Shown here one piece after another: positions 9,915 to 22,300 of a stretch of DNA of 64,000 bases. The stretch's first letter is position 1, and each line of letters begins with the position of its first letter. The stretch comes from Chytridium lagenaria (taxonomy: Eukaryota > Chytridiomycota > Chytridiomycetes > Chytridiales > Chytridiaceae), in contig JAHLKC010000138.1 in the NCBI GenBank assembly GCA_025449115.1, forward strand, positions 1-64,000, written 5' to 3'. A program made the position numbers and the translations under genes. The notes under the pieces are model-generated. The model did no database searches. It was not told the origin of the DNA and was given only the letters and a program-made list of their open reading frames with translations.

Positions 9915-11720
9915 ACATAAACATCATCATTATACCTTCCCATACTTAGTCTGTCCACTAAATGCTCCAACTTCTGCAGGATCCGCTCTGCCCCTCCCTC
10001 ACTCTTCACCACATCATCCACCTCCATCGCATTCACAATCCGCTTCAGGAACTGAAATCCTATATCTCCCACCTTCTGTTAAAGCTGCACATTCACCGAG
10101 CAAAGCCATATTCAACGTCGATTACAATGCCTCCAACAGCGTCTTGATGCTTTTCGCATGTAACGCCGAATATACTACGCGGTCTTGGGGATCAATAGTA
10201 GAGATTCCGAGAAGGTAGCCTAGCACAAGGATGGAACCGTGGCGGAGCTCGAGGGTGAACTATACAACGATACTATCAAATATATATTCTATATTAACAT
10301 AATGCTCAGAATTCGTTCGTCTAAACGCAAAAAAATCAAGGTTCACCTGCTTACATTGATTCGCAATGGTCGTGTTAAACTATTCAATCAACTTTATAAT
10401 CACATCAAGTCTCACTCCATCCGCATTACTGGTTGCGGCCATTCCCAAAATAGTCCCCATATTACAAACTATATTCTTCGTCCGAAGAGGCGACAAAAAC
10501 GTCTTATATGCAACACCCAACAATATACGCTCTTAAAGACACGACGACGCAATAGAGAGAACGAGCGCATACATCGGATAATTTAGAAGCTAGGTGAACG
10601 AGTGGATGCTTACCTAACTCCTGTTCCTTCAACGCTCATCCACAAGACTCACATAAAGTCCAGTTACTCTGTTTTCAATATTCCCCTTCTCGCGTCCCAA
10701 TACTTCAGCAAAATACGCTTTGAAAGCTTTCCGCCTTATGATATCCGAAAGCTTATTACCATCATGAAGATTAGACGTGATGGATGGCGATATATCCGGA
10801 GTATGTACCGATGGGTGGCCATCACAACATAAAGGCGTCTCGAGAATTCCACAGCAGACGTGTATCCTTCCGCCGTATACGACCCAGCATAGCTTCAAAG
10901 ACTCATAAGGACAAGACGAGGTTTTTCGTATACCTCACTCCAGGCAACCTTAACCCAGGTTCGATTTCTTCCCCATATCACTCAACACCGTCATCGTCTA
11001 CCCAAGATTTGGTAACTTCGTCCGATGCTTTTCAAACGCCATCTCCTCCCTCATCAACCCCATAAACTTGGCAAAAACAAACGCAACAGAGAAGTCCAAT
11101 ACCCGTCGTCCTTCTTCACGCTTTATTGACTTTGGCATCAGCCAACGCGACGATTAGAGCGCGGGAGAACGGGAACAATGCAAGTGCGTAATTGACAGCC
11201 ACGATACGGGTTGAGCTTCAGGTTGACGAGTGTGAGAAAACATTAAAAGGAGTGAATGCCTTATGAATATTGGAAATAACCTCTTCCTCAATCTTGGTCT
11301 TAAGATCATACCTTGTGATGCATCACGGAACGCTTCAACGATGGACGAAAACGCTTCCTGCACAAAAACTATGGCGTTCTTCGATTCCTCTGAGATTGGC
11401 GTTAACAGCCCATTCAGGATCAAAAGATCTGCGACACAGCGTCGAGTGCTAATAGAATTTAAACCTAAAGATAAGATACCTAAATACCTTTTCAGACATC
11501 AGTCCGAAAGCTTGTATGAAACTCCGCGGATGCTCTCTCTTTCTTGCCGCAGTCTCGTCAATGAATATAAGGTCGAGACCGCTCAATATATTTTCAGCGA
11601 CAGGTTTACGTTTTTCGCTTTTCCCCTAAACGAACTTCAGCCTAAAACATAACCATGGCTTCCTCACCATCCTCGCAAACCCATTGCGCAAATTCTTTGT
11701 CTGCAGGGATGTCACCCTCG
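9915..11720 (-). pseudogene. Decayed HEAT-repeat gene, possibly ECM29-like (proteasome adaptor)
   Basis: Minus-strand coding fragments appear in order. They are ILNGLLTPISEESKNAIV (about 11423-11370), an ECM29-reminiscent piece RIVAVNYALALFPF (about 11210-11170), ILGMAATSNADGVRLDV (about 10450-10390), RHGSILVLGYLLGI (about 10240-10190), and the last exon GDIGFQFLKRIVNAMEVDD ending in a stop near 9915. The order HGSILVLG then ALLGECAALTE resembles ECM29, the HEAT-repeat protein that tethers proteasomes. In-frame stops and frame shifts occur in nearly every piece, and the C-terminal half expected of ECM29 is missing. The ECM29 call is from remembered motif similarity only; a generic HEAT protein is possible. 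Confidence 0.35.
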
Positions 11721-12010
11721 GTGAGTTTTTGTAGCAGCAAGGATCTACTATATCAGTCCAACGTCATTAGGAGGGGAAGACTCCACCGGTACGATGATAC
11801 TGAACAACATTTGCTGCTGCGCAACCGTCCTCCTTGAGATCCCTGGCACAAGACTCAGCCAGCACAAGACTTGGCACAACCTGAACGCTTTCCTTAAAAC
11901 ACCATCAACACACTTCTCCACTAAACACTTTACTCACTCCCAACCTCGCAACCCCCATTTCCACATAGAAATTATCACAGTTATGCACAACAGCCTTTTG
12001 TCCAGCGTCA

Positions 12011-12292
12011 ATGTCTAAGCCTTGTCCAGGTCCAGGGCCAGGCCTTCTCCAGTACGCACGCGCCAACCGCTGGCCTAAAGGTGAGTATTGAATAGTCTTA
12101 CCTGGAAGTGCCTCTGTCCCGTCTTTGGACACACCGCGTATTCTCCGTGGCGTTGGGTGATTGGCTGCTGCAAAGCCCTGATCAACGAGCCCCCGTTCAG
12201 CTCACGGCCGGTGCGATGGAGTAAAAAGCAGTTCCCCCTCATCGTCGTCGCTACGGGTTTGGGGACTGGTCTAAGCATTGGGATTGCTTAGA
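12011..12292 (+). CDS. Small predicted single-helix membrane protein (two exons)
   Basis: Not recognised. An ATG at 12011 opens MSKPCPGPGPGLLQYAR. A GTGAGT donor at 12081 and an AG acceptor near 12176 join in phase to ALINEPPF, giving about 61 residues ending at TAG 12290-12292. The C-terminal part has one hydrophobic helix preceded by basic residues (KKQFPLIVVATGLGTG), as in small respiratory-chain subunits such as the NDUFA4/MLRQ type. That resemblance is weak. Directly after the stop another frame reads YALTATNDDG, so a frame break may have truncated it. Confidence 0.25.
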
Positions 12293-12483
12293 ATACGCCC
12301 TTACCGCCACGAATGACGATGGAATGGGTAAAAAAAAGTTGCGAAGATCTATTCCAAGAAAACCTGGTCAAGTTACCCTTCCCGTTCTCCTTTTGCCGTG
12401 CCTGTATCCCTATCTCCCCTTTACCTTAATTTTTTCCCGTTGATCAAAATCGAGCTCCTCTCTTTCATGCTCTAACCTTTTAT

Positions 12484-12846
12484 TTTATGTAATGACAGGT
12501 TCTAAGTAACCCTAGACGGTACTGGTCCTATCGAAACTCCTACCACACGCGTACGTCCTTTGGATTCGTGGTAGGAGGCCGTAGTTTCACATTCTGTGAT
12601 ACCGTACACGGCTACCATCTCCAATGCACGCGACCCGACATAGCCTGTTAAGACAAAAAATCTGAACACCAAGTATTGTATGGTGTGAGAACTAAGCTGT
12701 TGCAAACAACGAAATCACAGTGAGCTACATTAAAACTCAAAAGTAAAATACCGACATCTTTACCAAACCATTAGCAAAGGTCAAGTTTTAACAATTCCGT
12801 ACTGGACTTAGTTTAGACACCCACAAACGTGAGAGCACTATTAATT
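12484..12846 (+). mobile_element. Remnant of a second Ty1/copia element (RT/RNase H end)
   Basis: Translated pieces in different frames give the copia hallmarks in the right order: CTRPDIA near 12625-12644, NNEITVSYIKTQK near 12705-12745, and TDIFTKPLAKVKF near 12750-12790, followed by FRTGLSLDTHKRES and a stop. The piece is degenerate, has no LTRs that I can see, and differs from the intact element upstream. It ends only about 30 bp before the stop of the convergent glycosyltransferase gene. Confidence 0.7.
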
Positions 12847-12875
12847 AGGAAGTTCTTTTTTTGAGAGATATATTT

Positions 12876-13945
12876 CTACTTGTTTAAGGATTTAGGTGTC
12901 TTGTTTGTTTTATCTTTGTTAACGCTGCCATGCGCATATGGCTCCGACTCTCTCCAGCTCCCCAAGAACAGGTGCTGAACACAGGCATCATGATGGTTGA
13001 TACCTTTTGCAAACATTCCCTTGTTCTCTGGCGAAAATCCTGTTATCGGAAGGATGTATAGCCCGTCCACAAGTGTCGCCGTCGTCATAGACTGGAACTC
13101 TTGCCACTTCCTTGACCGCTTCTCAAGGTACTTGTAGACGGCATCTGTAAAGGGTCCCGGTCCGGTCAGATTCAGAACGTTGGCCCCTGCCAACTCCTCG
13201 TTTGTGGCATTCGCGATAGTCTGATTTACCATGCTGATTACAGTGCCAAGCACCTCAAAGCCTGGAGCGGCCGCGATCGTCCATTGTGTGAACTGAAGCT
13301 GTCTGGCAATCACTTTCCACCATTCCCAACCGCCCGAAGCGTCTTGCTGGAATGAAATCATCAGTCGAAAAAAACGAAAAGGTTAAAGAAGAAGGGACCC
13401 AAGACCTCGATTCCGATGATGGCCTGTACAGAGGCCATGTTGTTGTTCCAGGTGTCCACAGCTCTCAGACAGATGGTGTCGGCATCAGTGTAGACGCCCC
13501 CGTACTTGAACAGCACCATGTATCTGAAGAAGTCAACCTTGTGGACGATCTTGGGGAGTCGAGAGAATTGAGGGTAAACATCCGGAAACTCCTTCTTCAC
13601 AAAAGATTCGCACTGCTCGTCCGTCCACAGCATGTACTGAAAGTCTGGGTTCTTTGCCTTCCAGCTGGCGCTAGCGTTGGTAAGGATGGGATCATCGAAT
13701 TCGGCCGACTTCCAGCTTTGATGGATGATGCGAGGGATTCCGTCGGAAAATGACCCAACAGCAATCTCGGGGTTCTCAGAGAAGGAAGCATTATGATCAG
13801 CACCCTCTTCGTCAACCTTGTAATTGGCCCAGAACATGAAGCTGCTTGCGATGAGAAGGGCCAGACCACCGATCCGTATGAGCTTGATGGTCCTAGCTGA
13901 GGGCCGATAGTTCCCACCCTGCTGCTGTTGCTTCTTATCCATCAC
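12876..13945 (-). CDS. Glycosyltransferase family 32 (OCH1-like) mannosyltransferase
   Basis: Predicted Golgi type II enzyme transferring a sugar, probably mannose, from a nucleotide sugar. Two exons, 13945-13406 and 13346-12876, are joined by a 59-nt intron (GTCTTG donor, TTCCAG acceptor) and give 336 residues without breaks. A short cytoplasmic tail (MMDKKQQQQGG) precedes a membrane anchor at about residues 23-41. The GT32 region starts at IPRIIHQSWKS (about 70), continues with MLWTDEQCESF and VDFFRYMVLFKYGG, and has the metal-binding DXD site in VYTDADT (about 151-157). Exon 2 supplies the C-terminal half (GWEWW, TGPGPFTDAVYKYL). Length and architecture fit OCH1/HOC1-type fungal enzymes; the acceptor substrate cannot be read from sequence. 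This is one of the few long genes here with no frame break. Confidence 0.85.
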
Positions 13946-14170
13946 TGTACAGAGGATGCAAAAGCTGTGGGTATATTTTTAAGGATTTGATGTTTATCAA
14001 TCCTATAAAGGTGCCGCGCACAAGACATGGAGGCATGGTTACTTCAACGGAGAAAGCAGGTTGGTGATGAACTCGTCTACAAATAAGTGGGAACAGCAGC
14101 TATTGCTGAATTGCAGTTATACTTACAATATATCTCGTATTTATTATACACACTCGTTTATATAGTTGAA
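13946..14170. other. Upstream region of the GT32 gene
   Basis: No coding signal. Contains AT-rich stretches (atatttttaagg, tatttattatacac) that could serve as promoter, but nothing specific is identifiable. Confidence 0.3.
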
Positions 14171-14752
14171 TTACGTCTTCTTTAAAAACGTTTTCATCAC
14201 TTTCGCTCGTTCTTTCACCCCCATCTCCCACCCCAAATCAATGCACTTCCGCCCCCAAACCGTCTCCTCACACCCTCCACATCCCCGTCTATCCCAACCT
14301 CCAACCCTCCACCAACGTCCCAACAACCGGCATCTCCCTCTCATACCCCGCCACCATCCCATCAATCCATCCCGCACAAGAACGGGAACGGCCAACGGCC
14401 TCAACCTCCCTTCATAAGGATCCTTCAACGCCGCCCCCGCCTTTGCAATCGCATCCCTCGGAAAGCTCCCATCCCCGAATCGCGTTCAGCTCCATCCGTT
14501 TACGAGTTCACGCATATGGATCACGTTTTCCTTTATCGCTGTGCTTTGTGCACCCACTAAACGGGAAACCCGGTGTGGATCTTTTCCTAGTAATCCCACC
14601 GGAATCGCCCCTTCTTTATTAAGTGAAAGTGTCATGGACCGTTGCATGAAGTGGTTTGAGAGAGCGGTGAGGTAGACGGTGCCCTCATCGTGGTATGCGT
14701 CCCACGTCTCCTGCAGCGACTCTAAACGATCTAGCAGCAAACTAGGTCCCAA
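14171..14752 (-). pseudogene. Unrecognised gene fragment with frame breaks
   Basis: Function unknown. The frame 14752-14486 reads SLLLDRLESLQETWDAYHDE, then LSLNKEGAIPVGLLG and ENVIHMRELVNGW, then stops. After a frame change the coding-like text resumes as RDAIAKAGAALKDPYEG (about 14455-14410), shifts again to DGMVAGYEREMPVVGTL, and ends with CIDLGWEMGVKERAKVM and a stop near 14171. The continuity of coding flavour across frames suggests one exon with at least two indels. I cannot assign a family. Confidence 0.3.
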
Positions 14753-15030
14753 AATCTTAAAACAAAATCCGCTAATTTTCCAATCTCGTCTCCGATGAGT
14801 CCGTCATCCGTCATGGTCCCCTTTCGGCTTTGACAAACCAAGTTTGCTTGAAATACCATGCATGCATGAGCATCAAGGTGGTCGGATACTGCTTCTTCTT
14901 ACTCCACTTTTATTATCTTGCTTTGGGAGACAATGCAGCCTAACTTCTTCTCCCACCTAAAGCCCTCATCGGATAACATTTCCACATACCATCAGGAACC
15001 CATAAATGTAACTACATATTATCAGCAACA

Positions 15031-16878
15031 GTGAGAGTCTTCAACATGCCCTTCTCCTCCCACTTTCGCGGCCGCGCTGTGGCCGATGAAGCTGATACAG
15101 TGACTTGTTCATACTTTCCCAAACGCCTTGTTGAGATGAATGACTTCCTGCACCACATCCCATCATCCATTCTGATCGCCTTGACAGCTGCTTTGATGTA
15201 CGCAGCCATATCGAGAGCCGCCCTACAAACTGCTATCTTTGACTACGCATCATTCTGGCCGGCCAATGGCTTTGTCGTGGGGACATGGCTGCAATTGACA
15301 CCTCTTCAAAGTTACAGTTTTATCCCGTTAGTCCTCGTCGCCAATCTTCTGATCACGCGGGAAAGACACACGCTGACGACGTCGTCTTTGTTTGTTGTTG
15401 TTAACGCAACGGAATATGCCATTATTTACGGGTTGATTCGGCGTTTTGCTCCGAGATACAAAGAACTTACGAACAAGAAATCCGCCATCGTCATTACTCT
15501 TTCCGCTATCATTGGATCTGTCTTCGGTGGAGTCCTTGGTGGCGGAGTAGCCATAGCCCAATTTCATAAGTTTGATTTCGGGCAATACGGCTTTGAGTTT
15601 TTCAAGTGGTTTATTTCAGACTGCCTTGGGCATCTTGCCGTGATCCCTTTTATGCTAAGTTTACATTCTTGGAAAACTTTGTGGATTAGAGTGAGAAAGA
15701 GGCCTGGAAACGGGGGTGGTGGCAGCCGGATGTCTCATCCTTATCGCATCGCTCGAACTTGCACTTGCCGCATTTCCAAGAAACGACGCCGTGATTTCTG
15801 TTCCAAACTCTATACCTTACATCAGCCACATAATCTCCTTCCCCTGTGTTCTTCTCTGCGGCTTGTGTGTTGGCTCCATTGGTTATACAACTGCGACCCT
15901 CCTACTCGCCGTTACAGGGGTCTGTGGTATCGTCTTCATGGCTGGTGGAGACGCACATACTGTCAGTATCCTGTTGTTCCGTTTTCAGCTTTTCATTATC
16001 GTCGTCATGGTCAGCAGTCTCTCCCTCATGGTCATAGATAAGGCACTTGAAGATGCTCTCGAAGACGCTATTCGGGCCAACAATCAGAAATCCGCATTCA
16101 TGGCGTTCCTCTGCCACGAACTCCGAAATCCGCTCCACGCCATCCTGAACATCAACGTCTTTCTCATGGAAACGCCTTTATCATCCAACCAACACCAACT
16201 TTGTGAAGGCATATCTATTGCGAGTATCTACATGTCGCAGATCTTAAACGATGTGCTGGATACGTCAAAGTTTGAGGCGGGGAAAATGACGTTGTCAAAG
16301 GATCCTGTGGATGTTGTGGGGATTTTTCGGAAGGTTGCCTTGCAGACGAAAGAAGACTTGAGAACACGGAACGTTGAATTCGGGGTACACACAGGCATGT
16401 TTACGAATTGTGAGGGGTTACTGTATCTAGCAGATGAAATGAGATTAAAGCAACTTCTCAACAACCTCTTGGCACATGCTATTAAAGTTACGCCTCCCGG
16501 TGGTCGAATTGATTGTGGGTTATGGTATGAAAATCTTCGAACGGTTCCGTCTTGGTTTCCTGCACAAGTCGGTCAGGGTAGGCAAAGACGCAACACTTGT
16601 ACGCTTTGCATGGAAGTTACAGATTCTGGGCCCGAGATACCTCCAGATGTTGCTGGAATTCTTTTCAAGCCGTTTCATATGAATATGTTGGAAACATCGC
16701 AAGAGTATTGTGGTACTGGGTTGGGTTGGCTATTTGCAAGCAGATTGTAGAGCTTATGGGTGGGACGATTGAAGTTATGAGAAGGAGAGATGGGGGGGAG
16801 GGATCGACTTTCACTGTAAAGTTGCCTTTGGAGATGTGTGGGGAAGTCGGAGAGGCTGGGGAGAGTTCGGGGCGTTGA
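15031..16878 (+). CDS. Hybrid histidine kinase, sensor and kinase part (two frame breaks)
   Basis: Membrane sensor kinase. The N-terminus has about eight hydrophobic helices with a MASE1-like pattern (FWPANGFVVGTWL; FFKWFISDCLGHLAVIPFML). After a break in the G-run at 15712-15716 the frame continues through more helices to the HisKA box FLCHELRNPL; the phospho-acceptor His codon is 16115-16117. The HATPase follows with an N-box-like RLKQLLNNLLAHAIKVTP, a G1 box VTDSGPEIP and the F box LFKPF. The G2 box reads GTGLG, then the frame is lost at 16718-16729 where one G appears missing; the next frame gives AICKQIVELMGGTIEV, exactly the expected continuation. The receiver domain follows downstream (17045-17846), so both are probably one gene. 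The N-box has Ala-His where Asn is usual (NLLSNA), which may affect ATP binding. Input signal unknown. Confidence 0.75.
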
Positions 16879-17044
16879 TCGTCGATGAGCCAGATGAAGG
16901 AGATGGAGAGGATCATGGCATTAGGATGAATATCATCCCATCTATTAAGCAGTCACGAAATTCGGATTCGCAAGGACGCTAGAAAGGAGAAACAGCTTTA
17001 CGCCAGAGACGCCATGGCTCACTGCATCGGTTAATCGTGAACCC

Positions 17045-17846
17045 ATGCTACCATCATTGGACGTTCAAGATTCCCCATTGACGGAGTCCTCGCGCCAGTG
17101 TGACGACCGCTTGTTTGTTTCGGTTGACGTTACGGCAGGCCATTCCACCAATGTCCCAGCACCCTGTTCGCCAGAAACTCTTCCATGGGTAGAACCGCAC
17201 GTGTTGAATGTGCCGACTTCAGGAAGAGTACATTTTTCGTCCTCCGCCACGTTTTCTGAGCCGACAACAATAGCTACAACATCATCTGAGAGGCAACCTT
17301 TCACCATGTCTTTAACTATATCTCGACCCTCTCCAGCCCCACTCCCTCCCGCCTCAATCTCCTTTGGACGATCACGTTGAAACCTCACCTATTGTCGAAT
17401 CACAAGTGAAGAACCCCTCCACCATATCCCCATCACGATCTCGACTAGCAACCCCGTCAGATGATCGCGCTATCCTCATTGTAGATGATTCATCCCTCAA
17501 CCGCAAGATTCTCTATCGCCTCCTCCGTCGCGCAGGCGTGACTCGGCGCATAGAAGAATGCACAAACGGACTTGAGGCCGTCGATAAAGTACGCGCACAG
17601 CCGTCGGGGTTCACGGGTGTGTTCATGGACTTGCAGATGCCTGTGATGGATGGGACGGAGGCTACAAGGGTTATTCGTGATGTTGAAAGAAGGGCGGGTG
17701 GAGGGGAGATGCCGATTGTGGCTGTGACGGCGAGCGTTGTAAAGGAAGAAACTTTGAGAGAAGAGTTTGGGTTTACGGCGGTTGCGCCAAAACCGTTTTT
17801 AAAGGCAGACGCAGAGAGGATTTTGAGGGATTATGAGATGGCTTGA
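17045..17846 (+). CDS. Response-regulator receiver domain, C-terminal part of the hybrid kinase
   Basis: Accepts phosphate from the kinase histidine. The domain starts AILIVDDSSLNRKIL (acidic pair), has the phospho-acceptor in FMDLQMPVMDG (Asp near 17628-17630), the Thr/Ser switch in VAVTASVV and the Lys in APKPFLKAD, so all catalytic positions are present. It ends with TGA 17844-17846. It is preceded by a Ser/Pro-rich linker (17045-17380) in another frame, with a frame change near 17350. Given the 490-nt spacing from the HATPase end and the same strand, it most likely belongs to the same protein; a separate response regulator is the alternative. Confidence 0.75.
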
Positions 17847-19324
17847 GGATGAAAGCTGGTGTGATTATGAGAATTATTCTTCTACCTTTTCTTTATCGTT
17901 GTTTGTTCATTAGTAAATAAAAAAGAGGAGTCAAATCTTTCGTAACAAGTCTGCTGGCAGTGGCACAGCTGGCAGTTGAAGAAGATAATGCATAGTTATG
18001 CAGGCTGATTAATCTTTCAATGCTTGACCAAAACAAACTGACTTGGCCTGCAGATGAGATGTCACAGCATCTGGTTACTTGAAGCCGGCTGAATGATGGC
18101 CACGAACAGTCATAATGCATCCATCCGCTTCGTTGAAGACGCTTTATTGCCTCGAAAACTTAATAATTTCAAACCAAGAAGCCAAAGCCTTGAAGCGACA
18201 TATTCGAAGATGAACTCCTCCTTTAACCCTCTTGCCCCATACTTTTTTAAAGGGTTGTTGGGAGAGTTTGAAGGGTATGGATGGATCTCTTTTGGGGAAG
18301 GAGATTGTTTGAAAAATGTTTGAACGACAGGGTGGATGATGGAGAAGGTTGAAAGGGTGGTTTTACAAGTATTTTGCTAATTTTACATCCCTTTCATTCT
18401 TCTTACTCCGTTTATCTTTTGCAAGCACGGTGGATTGATCAACACGGATACTCTCTCTCTTTTTCGAAAGGCTGGCGCGACACCGGCGAAGTTCTTGTAC
18501 TCGAATTTCGGAAGATACCCGGATTAAATTCAATTTGCGATCCGTGAGGCTATCCGCAAGTTCTACGAGCGTCATCTAATCGGCTCAAAGCCGTCTCGGC
18601 TGTCTATAGACGGCGACAACGACAAAGCGGCGGACAATGATGCACGGATTGATGTTGAGGATCAATTGCTGGATTGTATGTATTTACGATTGTGAGGTTT
18701 GTGGAATTGGGTTAGGATGGTAATGAGATTGTACTTTTCCGGCTTTTGGGAGGACGCTCAAGTTTTCGAGGAATAATGGTTTGATGTTCGGATGAGTCTG
18801 ATGGAAATGAGAATGAAGGGAATCCGCGGCGACGCGAATCATTTATAGCGGAAGGGCCGCCTATTATAGATTGTATCAAATATATTTGGTTAAGCCCCCG
18901 AAGGTAAGTCTTAACTGCAGTACTAAAGTATACATATCCGATTGTGGAGGTGTGAAAGAAAGGGAGCAAGGTAGAAAGGTAGCATAACTGGGGTCGTGTT
19001 ACAAATAAAAGACAGGAGGGGTGATGGTTTAGGGCAGGTGAGAAGGAGATACAGAGAGAAAGACGGAGGCAAGCCCTATTTACCTTCAGCCTCAGGATTT
19101 AACCATATCTAGCCGGGCGACAATCCGTGAACAAGATAATGAATGATAAGGAGAATAGAGAGGAGTGAAGAGAAAAGAAAAGTAATTTGCCTTGTCCGAG
19201 GGTTGGGTCGACCGGCCAGTGTGTTGAGGATCTGTCTGGTTAATAGCTACGACTACAAAAGAATACAAGTGCGGAATGGAGAGAGGGATGAATGGTTGGG
19301 GTTGAATGTCACGGTGTGCTACTA
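17847..19324. other. Mostly non-coding; possible gene remnant at 18430-18690
   Basis: On the plus strand 18430-18690 reads KAGATPAKFLYSNFG then, after an in-frame stop, IRKFYERHLIGSKPSRLSID, ending at a GTATGTA donor. The minus strand is also open there (18575-18363, charged). Neither matches anything I recognise. The rest shows no coding signal; 19000-19324 is probably the 3' untranslated end of the LINE. Confidence 0.3.
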
Positions 19325-22300
19325 CTAAGGATCCGAGTATTCTTGGATTTGCTGCCAGTGCTGGTTGATTGCTGCGATTGCCAGATTCGTTGAGCATGTG
19401 CTAGAACACCAGTATGGACGCCTCTGCCAACCACTGTGTTGTCTCTTCTGCTGTGGAGTTGTAGAGTATGTCATGGGTGCGTGTTTGGCCAAGGAGGGAG
19501 GTGCGGATTGTTTCGATTGCCTCGACGACAAGACGGATTTTGGGGATGTAGAGGGAGGTGAATTTAAGGAGGCAATGGCCGTGTCGAGGATGGTAGTGCC
19601 GGGGAGGGGAGGAGGGAGGTTAGGGAAGAGGGGAGTGAGGAGGTTGAGGATATTGGCGCATTGGATGGCGTGTGCACGTGAAACGGTTGTGTCGATAGCG
19701 CATTTGGTGCATATTTGGTGGCATGCGACGGCGCCCAGAAGCCAATGAATAAGAGGACGTTGGTGGTGTCGAGGGAGGAAGGTGGAGGCTGCAATAATAG
19801 GGTGTGGTTTGCCGCGTTTGGGGATAGGTAGAATGCTTCCAGTGCGGCTTGTGGAGGTTTGTTGGAGTTTGGTGAGATCGAGTTGGTGGAAATTATCGAG
19901 CAGGCCTGTGGTAGTGGGGTGGTGATTTTTTGGGGGGGTCCGACGGTGAATGTTCTTGGGGGAATGATGAGGTTGTTGGTGTTGAGCGGGGTGAGGGAGG
20001 GGATGACGGATGGCCAAAGAGGGTTCTTGTGGAGTGATTGGGATATTAGGGAGCGTGGGAGGTTGGGGAGTGTGGCTTGGCTGCGGTAGGTGGTGACGGC
20101 GATGTGGGTGATATCGTTGGATTGGTGAAGTCGGTAATAGAATGATGCGTTGAGGGTGTGGTTGCGGGAGGTCATTGTTGGTATGTTGGCGAGGAGGTGT
20201 ATTGCGGAGGTGCTGGTTTTCGAGGTACTCCGAAGAGACAACGGAGGGCGGTGTTTTGGACTCGTTGGAGGGATTCGAGGGTATGGTGTTGAAGCGGTGC
20301 CAGTGCAATGCCGTATTCCATGATGGGTCGAATAAATGTTTTGTAGATCCTGATTGACATTTGTGGTCTCCATCCCATGCTGTTCATTCCTATGGATTTG
20401 GTCCAGCCTATCATCCTGCGAGCTGCTGCAATGCGTGGGGTGAGGGAGGCGACTAAGTCCACTCCACTTCCCGCCATCATCATGCCGAGGTAGCGTGCCG
20501 AGTCTTTCTGTGTGATGGCATCGGGTCCGAGCTTGAGTTGGGGGTTGATCATCCTGGGTGCAACGGATATAGTTTTTGTCGCGTTGAAACACAATCCTAC
20601 GGAGTGTGCCCACGCGTGACATTCATTAAGGAGGAGTTGAAGGATACGGAGATTGATATGAAATAAAACTATGTCATCGGCAAATAGGAGTGAATTGAGA
20701 CGTGAGTTGTTGAGGAGAACGGATGTGGGTGTATATGGGAAGATAGGGATGGGTAGGGTGCGGAGTCGGGAGGGTAGGGTGTTTATGAAAAAATTAAAAA
20801 GAATAGGCGCAGCTAGGGTACCTTGGATCAGTCCTCTCGACACTGGTATCGGTAATGACTTGTACCCGAGAACTAGTAGATAGGCTAAATTCAAATCAAA
20901 TAGGGCGCGAAGAAGGGGTACAAGAATAAAGTCAGTTTCGGTTTTTTCAAAAAAGGTTCCAAGGAGAAGGGAAAAACGGGACCACAATATTCTTCGGTCT
21001 ACGGTGTCATATGCTGATTTGATATCCAGGTATACGCATGTGAGTTCGGGTTTGTTTATGATTGCTTCGTGAAGGACCATGACTTGTTCTAGGCTTGAGC
21101 GACCGGCTCGAAAACCTCCTTGTGCTTTGTCGAGGGTAGGAACGATTCTTTTGTCGAGAGGGGGTTTGAGTATAGCTTCGAAAGCTTTACGTAGCATGGA
21201 CATGAGGGAGATGGGTCGGTGGTTTGCGATGTCGGTATTGGAGCCTTTATTTTTGTAGATTAGTGCAACGTTTGCATGTAGCCAGGGGGATGGGATGCAG
21301 AGGTAGGATGCGATGATTTTGAAAAGGAGAGTGAGGGTAGGGGTGAGGGTTGCGGCGGCTATGGAGAGCATTTCTCCGTAGACGCCGTCGTCGCCGGCTG
21401 CCTTGCCGGATGGGGCGTGTTGTAGGGCGGATTTGATGGTGTCGGGGGAGATCCAAGGTGGGAGGGAGGCTGGGGGTCGGGGACGGTGGGGGTCTGTGTT
21501 GTGTAGGTATGCATTGTCGAGGGGTTCTGTCCCTGTGGGATCTGCGCCAAAGGTGGTGGCGAAATAATCGGTGTATTCTTCGAGTTTGTTGGGGTCCAGG
21601 GCACACGATGTTCTTTCTTTGCGAGATTTCTTGCATGCGATGATCTTGATGGCGGTGGTGTTGTCTTTCGCAAGATCATCGACTCTCAGTCGAAAGTGTT
21701 TTAGTCCTCGTCGGCGTGCAGCTGTGCGGTATATGCGGTTGGCGGATGTGCATCGGTACCAACAGAATTGGCGGTCTGCGGGTCCAGCGTGGAGCCATGC
21801 AATATGTGCGTCAAGGGCTTTTTGGCGAAGGTCCTTTAGGAAGTCATTCTGGAAGGCCCGAGGAGCGTATGTGCCTGAGTACTTGAGGATACCTCCGGCT
21901 TCTGTTGCTGCTTGAGTGATGGCTTCCGTTACGATGGCATTGACGGTGTCGACTGTGGTTTGGCGGGTGGCGATATCTAGGATGGTTTGTTGGTGGCGTT
22001 GTTCCGTGATGTCGTCTAGGATGGTGGTAAGGGTGGGGATGATGGGTATTAGGAGTGTGGCGAGGGAGTTGGTGAAGGCGTTTGGGTTTTGGCGGAGTTT
22101 TTTGATGTCAATCCGTTGGAATGGAGGTTTGTGAGCGTTGCCTGGTTTTGTAATGGAGAGAGTGAGAAAGCAGTGATCGCTGCCATGTGTTAGTTGTTCA
22201 TGAATGTTAAGTATGGGGTGTAAGGTGAGTGCAGCTGTGTTAGCAAAGACATAATCCGTGATGCTGCTTCCATTTTGGGAGAAGGTAGTCCAGCGACCTA

